Shown piece by piece: positions 21,595 to 24,228 of a DNA stretch of 24,228 bases. Position 1 is the first letter of the stretch; each line of letters begins with the position of its first letter. The stretch spans positions 1-24,228 of the forward strand of contig CAYOXX010000041.1 of assembly GCA_964408025.1 (NCBI GenBank), written 5' to 3'. Made by a program: the position numbers and the translations under genes. The notes under the pieces were generated by a model. The model was not told where the DNA came from, did no database searches, and saw only the letters and a list, made by a program, of their open reading frames with translations. The stretch comes from CAYOXX01 sp964408025. Its GTDB lineage: Bacteria; Acidobacteriota; DATKUA01.

Positions 21595-24228
21595 CAAGCG
21601 ACCGTGGGGCCAACGCCCGGGCCTGCGGGCGAGGGTAAAGAGCATCCTCGAGGTCTACCCGCGCCTGCGCGCCGTGCTCTTCAGCGACCTGCTCTGGGGG
21701 GCCGTATTCACCGCGCTGATTGTCCTCATACTGCTGCCCCTGCAGCCGATCCGGGAGGAGGAGTACGCCCTCGACTCGATAGTCCCGGAGATAATAATCG
21801 CGCCCCAGGACATGCTGATCCCAGACCTCGAGACTACCGAGCGGAGGAAGCAGGAGCGGGTCGCCGCGGTGCGCGGCGCCTACATATTCGATCCCGCGGT
21901 CGGAGAGCGCGCCGTCTTCCAGCTCGAGCGGCTGTTCGAGATCGGCTGGAACGAGATCAACGCCAAGCGGCTGGAGCGGTTCCCCGACGATCCCGACTCG
22001 GAGGAGGCGCTGGCGCGCTACAACGAACTCCTGCAAGCGCTGGCGGAGGAGGAGGAATTCCTGCTGCGGCTGCAGGCCGTCGTCGACGAGGAGGTCAACC
22101 TCTCGGTGCCGATTGCGGTGCTGGGCCTCCTGGCGCGCCAGGGTTTCGGCGACGACCTTCGCTACGTCGTAATCGACGAGATCCTGAAGCCGATCCTGCA
22201 GCAGCCGATCGCCGACGTCGGTTCCGACGAGCCGGAACTCTTCACGGCGAGCGGCAGCCCCCTCGACCCGGCGAACCTGCTGAGCCTCCAGCAGGCCCGC
22301 CAGCGGCTGAGCACGCTGGCCCTGGCGAGTCCGGAGTGGATGAGCCGGGACGACAGGTCGCAGTTCGCCGTCTGGCTGCAGACGCTGGTCGGGCCGACGG
22401 CGGCGCTGGACGTCGAGAGGCTGAACCGCGACCTGGCCGAGGCGCGCGCCGTCGAGATGCTCTACTTCAGGGTGCGGCGGAGCGAGGTGATCGCCAGGCC
22501 CGGCGACCGTATCTCCGACCCCGACACGTTGGCCAAGATCAACTACATCGTCAGGAGCCGCACCGGCGGCCTCGACTACCTGCTGCGGGCGATCGGGCTC
22601 AGCGCCTTCACCGCCTTCATGCTCTACTCGATGTCGAAGTTCGGCCACTACTGGCGCAGGCGGCGCAAGGCGGCGCCGCACCTCTTCCTGCTGCTGGTGA
22701 TGACGCTGGCCATCAACCTGACGACGGTGCGGCTGGTGATGATGATCGCCGACTCGTTCAGCTCCTACTTCACCGCGCCGATCTTCCAGAACGCCGGCTT
22801 ATACTACTGGGCGGCCCCCTTCGCCGCCGGCACGATGGTGGTGGCGCTGCTGATCGGCTCGCAGATCGCGGCCATCTACTCGATTGCGCTCGTGGTGCTG
22901 AGCGCCTTCTTGTTCAACGGCAACTTCAGCATCCTGCTCTACGCGCTGGTCGGCTGCTTCACGGTAATCTACGGCCTGCGCCACTACAGGGAGCGCACCG
23001 CGGTTATCAAGAGCGGCATCGCCCTGGGGCTGATGAACGTCATCGCCATCCTCACCATCGGCCTCTTCGGCGAGCAGATAGGCGAGCCGGGCGGACTTAC
23101 GCTCGGCCTGGCGGCCGGGTTTTTAGGGGGGCTGCTGGCGGCGTTCGTCGCCTCGTTTGTTCTGCCGGTGATGGAATCGCTCTTCCAGGTCACCACCGAC
23201 GTCAAGCTGCTGGAGCTGAGCAACCACGAGCACCCGCTGCTGCGCGAGATGTTCATGCGCGCGCCCGGCACCTTCCAGCACTCGATAACCATCGGCTACC
23301 TGGCCGAGTCGGCGGCCGCAGCGATCGGGGCCAACGCGCTCTTCTGCCGCGTCGCCAGCCTCTACCACGACATCGGCAAGATGCTGAAGCCCGACTACTA
23401 CGTCGAGAACACGCTCGACCTGGGCAACAAGCACAAGAACCTGAAGCCGAACATGAGCGCCCTGATCATCACCAGCCACGTGAAGGACGGCATCGAGCTC
23501 GGGCACCGCTACCGCCTGCCGGAGAGCATCATCGACATCATCCCCCAGCACCACGGCACCAAGCTGATCCGCTATTTCTACGAGAAGGCGAAGCGACGGC
23601 AGAAGCCGGATCTGGGTCCGGTGGCCGAGGACGAGTTCCGCTACTCCGGCCCCAAACCCCAGACGCGGGAGGCGGGGATCATCATGATCGCCGACGGGGC
23701 CGAGGCGGCCGCGCGCAGCCTCGACGATCCCAATCCCGCCCACCTCAAGAGCACCATCACGACGGTAATCGAAAGCACCTTCCTCGACGGGCAGCTCGAT
23801 GAGTGCGACCTGACGCTGAAGGACCTGACCAAGATCTCCGACGCCTTCCTGAAGGTGTTGAGCAGCCTGTATCACGAGCGCCTCAAGTATCCGGGCATCG
23901 AGCTGGAAAAGCGCACCGGGCGGCGCGAAGCGGCGAAGGCCAAAGCCGCAGGGGCGGGGGCGGAGCGGGCCGCGGCGGACCGGGCGCGGCCCGCTCCGCC
24001 GCAATCAGGCCGCGCCCCCGGAATACTCCGCCGCCAGCGCGTTCAGCTTCCCAAGCAGGCGCGGCACCGCCGCCGGGGCGTCGTCTTTCCCTTCGTATTC
24101 GAGCGCCAGATAGCCTTTGTAGTTCGCCTTGGCGAACATCTTCATGATGCGCTCCCAGTCGGCCGGCACGCGCCCGCCCGCGCCGTCAGCAATGTTGGTC
24201 TTGAACTGCGCGTTGACGGCGTGGGGGA
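21581..24228 (+). CDS. 7TM-HD (PgpH/YqfF-type) phosphohydrolase; no stop within window
   Basis: An N-terminal transmembrane helix (LLWGAVFTALIVLILLPL, about 38-55) is followed by an extracytoplasmic domain to about residue 330, then seven transmembrane helices. Next is a cytoplasmic HD domain with FQHSITIG (H567), YHDIGK (H596, D597) and ITSHVKDG. The metal-binding HD residues are intact. Relatives (PgpH) hydrolyse cyclic di-AMP. The start overlaps phoH by 14 bases, the usual phoH-HD operon. Clear family sequence ends near 23910 in LYHERLKYPGIELE. The frame then runs on through a basic, Ala-rich stretch with no stop to the window edge, antisense to another gene. A missing stop or frameshift near 23960-24000 is likely. 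Confidence 0.88.
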   Translation, partial: MGSPDKRPWGQRPGLRARVKSILEVYPRLRAVLFSDLLWGAVFTALIVLILLPLQPIREEEYALDSIVPEIIIAPQDMLIPDLETTERRKQERVAAVRGAYIFDPAVGERAVFQLERLFEIGWNEINAKRLERFPDDPDSEEALARYNELLQALAEEEEFLLRLQAVVDEEVNLSVPIAVLGLLARQGFGDDLRYVVIDEILKPILQQPIADVGSDEPELFTASGSPLDPANLLSLQQARQRLSTLALASPEWMSRDDRSQFAVWLQTLVGPTAALDVERLNRDLAEARAVEMLYFRVRRSEVIARPGDRISDPDTLAKINYIVRSRTGGLDYLLRAIGLSAFTAFMLYSMSKFGHYWRRRRKAAPHLFLLLVMTLAINLTTVRLVMMIADSFSSYFTAPIFQNAGLYYWAAPFAAGTMVVALLIGSQIAAIYSIALVVLSAFLFNGNFSILLYALVGCFTVIYGLRHYRERTAVIKSGIALGLMNVIAILTIGLFGEQIGEPGGLTLGLAAGFLGGLLAAFVASFVLPVMESLFQVTTDVKLLELSNHEHPLLREMFMRAPGTFQHSITIGYLAESAAAAIGANALFCRVASLYHDIGKMLKPDYYVENTLDLGNKHKNLKPNMSALIITSHVKDGIELGHRYRLPESIIDIIPQHHGTKLIRYFYEKAKRRQKPDLGPVAEDEFRYSGPKPQTREAGIIMIADGAEAAARSLDDPNPAHLKSTITTVIESTFLDGQLDECDLTLKDLTKISDAFLKVLSSLYHERLKYPGIELEKRTGRREAAKAKAAGAGAERAAADRARPAPPQSGRAPGILRRQRVQLPKQARHRRRGVVFPFVFERQIAFVVRLGEHLHDALPVGRHAPARAVSNVGLELRVDGVG
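23959..24000. terminator. 16-bp GC-rich inverted repeat at a convergent junction
   Basis: Bases 23959-23974 and 23985-24000 are perfectly complementary over 16 bases around a 10-base loop. The hairpin lies at the expected 3' end of the HD gene and just beyond the stop of the opposing gene, suiting a two-way transcription stop. It is also a site where assembly or base-calling errors are likely. Confidence 0.45.
24005..24228 (-). CDS. Sugar-phosphate isomerase/epimerase-family protein, C-terminal part
   Basis: The last 73 codons, read on the minus strand, end at TGA 24007-24005. NAQFKTNIADGAG, VPADWERIMKMFAKANYKGYLALEYEGKDDAPAAVPRLLGKL is the typical C-terminus of xylose-isomerase-like TIM-barrel proteins: a lysine strand, W-x-x-I followed by a helix, and GY-x-LEYEG with the last metal-ligand Glu. 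The 5' part lies beyond the window. It differs from the TIM-barrel protein at 13801-14655. It overlaps the open frame of the HD gene on the other strand; this frame is the better supported one in the overlap. Confidence 0.75.
   Translation of the reverse strand, partial: PHAVNAQFKTNIADGAGGRVPADWERIMKMFAKANYKGYLALEYEGKDDAPAAVPRLLGKLNALAAEYSGGAA

Noticed and set aside
21604..23802. 732-codon plus-strand open frame
   Set aside because: It is an Arg/Gly/Pro-rich shadow of the HD phosphohydrolase, which is read in another plus-strand frame with clear motifs.

Overview
The window is from a high-GC, Gram-negative-type bacterium. The evidence is an outer-membrane beta-barrel protein, lipoprotein-like and exported proteins, and MltG with RuvX. 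The phylum cannot be fixed from this sequence. The one-component kinase-TPR receptor, the exported Sb-PDE-like PHP phosphodiesterase and the PhoH/7TM-HD pair would fit an Acidobacteriota-, Zixibacteria- or Eisenbacteria-like lineage, but this is inference. A run of ten N shows that it is a draft or metagenomic scaffold. I saw no rRNA, tRNA, CRISPR array or transposase gene.

Layout. 1-4800: the end of a broken Smr-domain gene, two tandem paralogous GNAT acetyltransferases, a large Ser/Thr kinase with transmembrane, FlgO-like and TPR parts, and a small unknown protein. 5024-8077 (minus strand): MTA phosphorylase, a coupled PfkB sugar kinase and an exported PHP phosphodiesterase. 8141-9895: a sharply AT-rich island carrying one gene with a C-terminal HEPN-like RNase motif, cut by the scaffold gap. 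9941-10888: a small two-helix membrane protein and an NTF2-like exported protein. 11278-13140: a metalloid/metal-type operon (arsR, ArsP-like permease, thioredoxin-like CxxC protein) with a putative leaderless promoter and overlapping operator. 13137-13396 and 20350-20599: two inverted copies of a roughly 255-bp intergenic repeat with terminal inverted repeats. 13801-16647: a TIM-barrel isomerase, an outer-membrane barrel, a ferredoxin and a third GNAT. 16688-19058: ruvX-mltG and convergent rsmA. 19218-20282: a coiled-coil LysM envelope protein with a strong terminator. 20617-24228: phoH, a 7TM-HD phosphohydrolase with no stop inside the window, and an antisense partial sugar-phosphate isomerase.

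The clear functional groups are purine/methionine salvage (MTAP with PfkB), the arsR operon (sensor, pump and redox partner), the ruvX-mltG housekeeping pair, and phoH with the HD phosphohydrolase. The most novel material is the inverted repeat family, the orphan HEPN gene in its AT-rich island, and the compact arsR control region.
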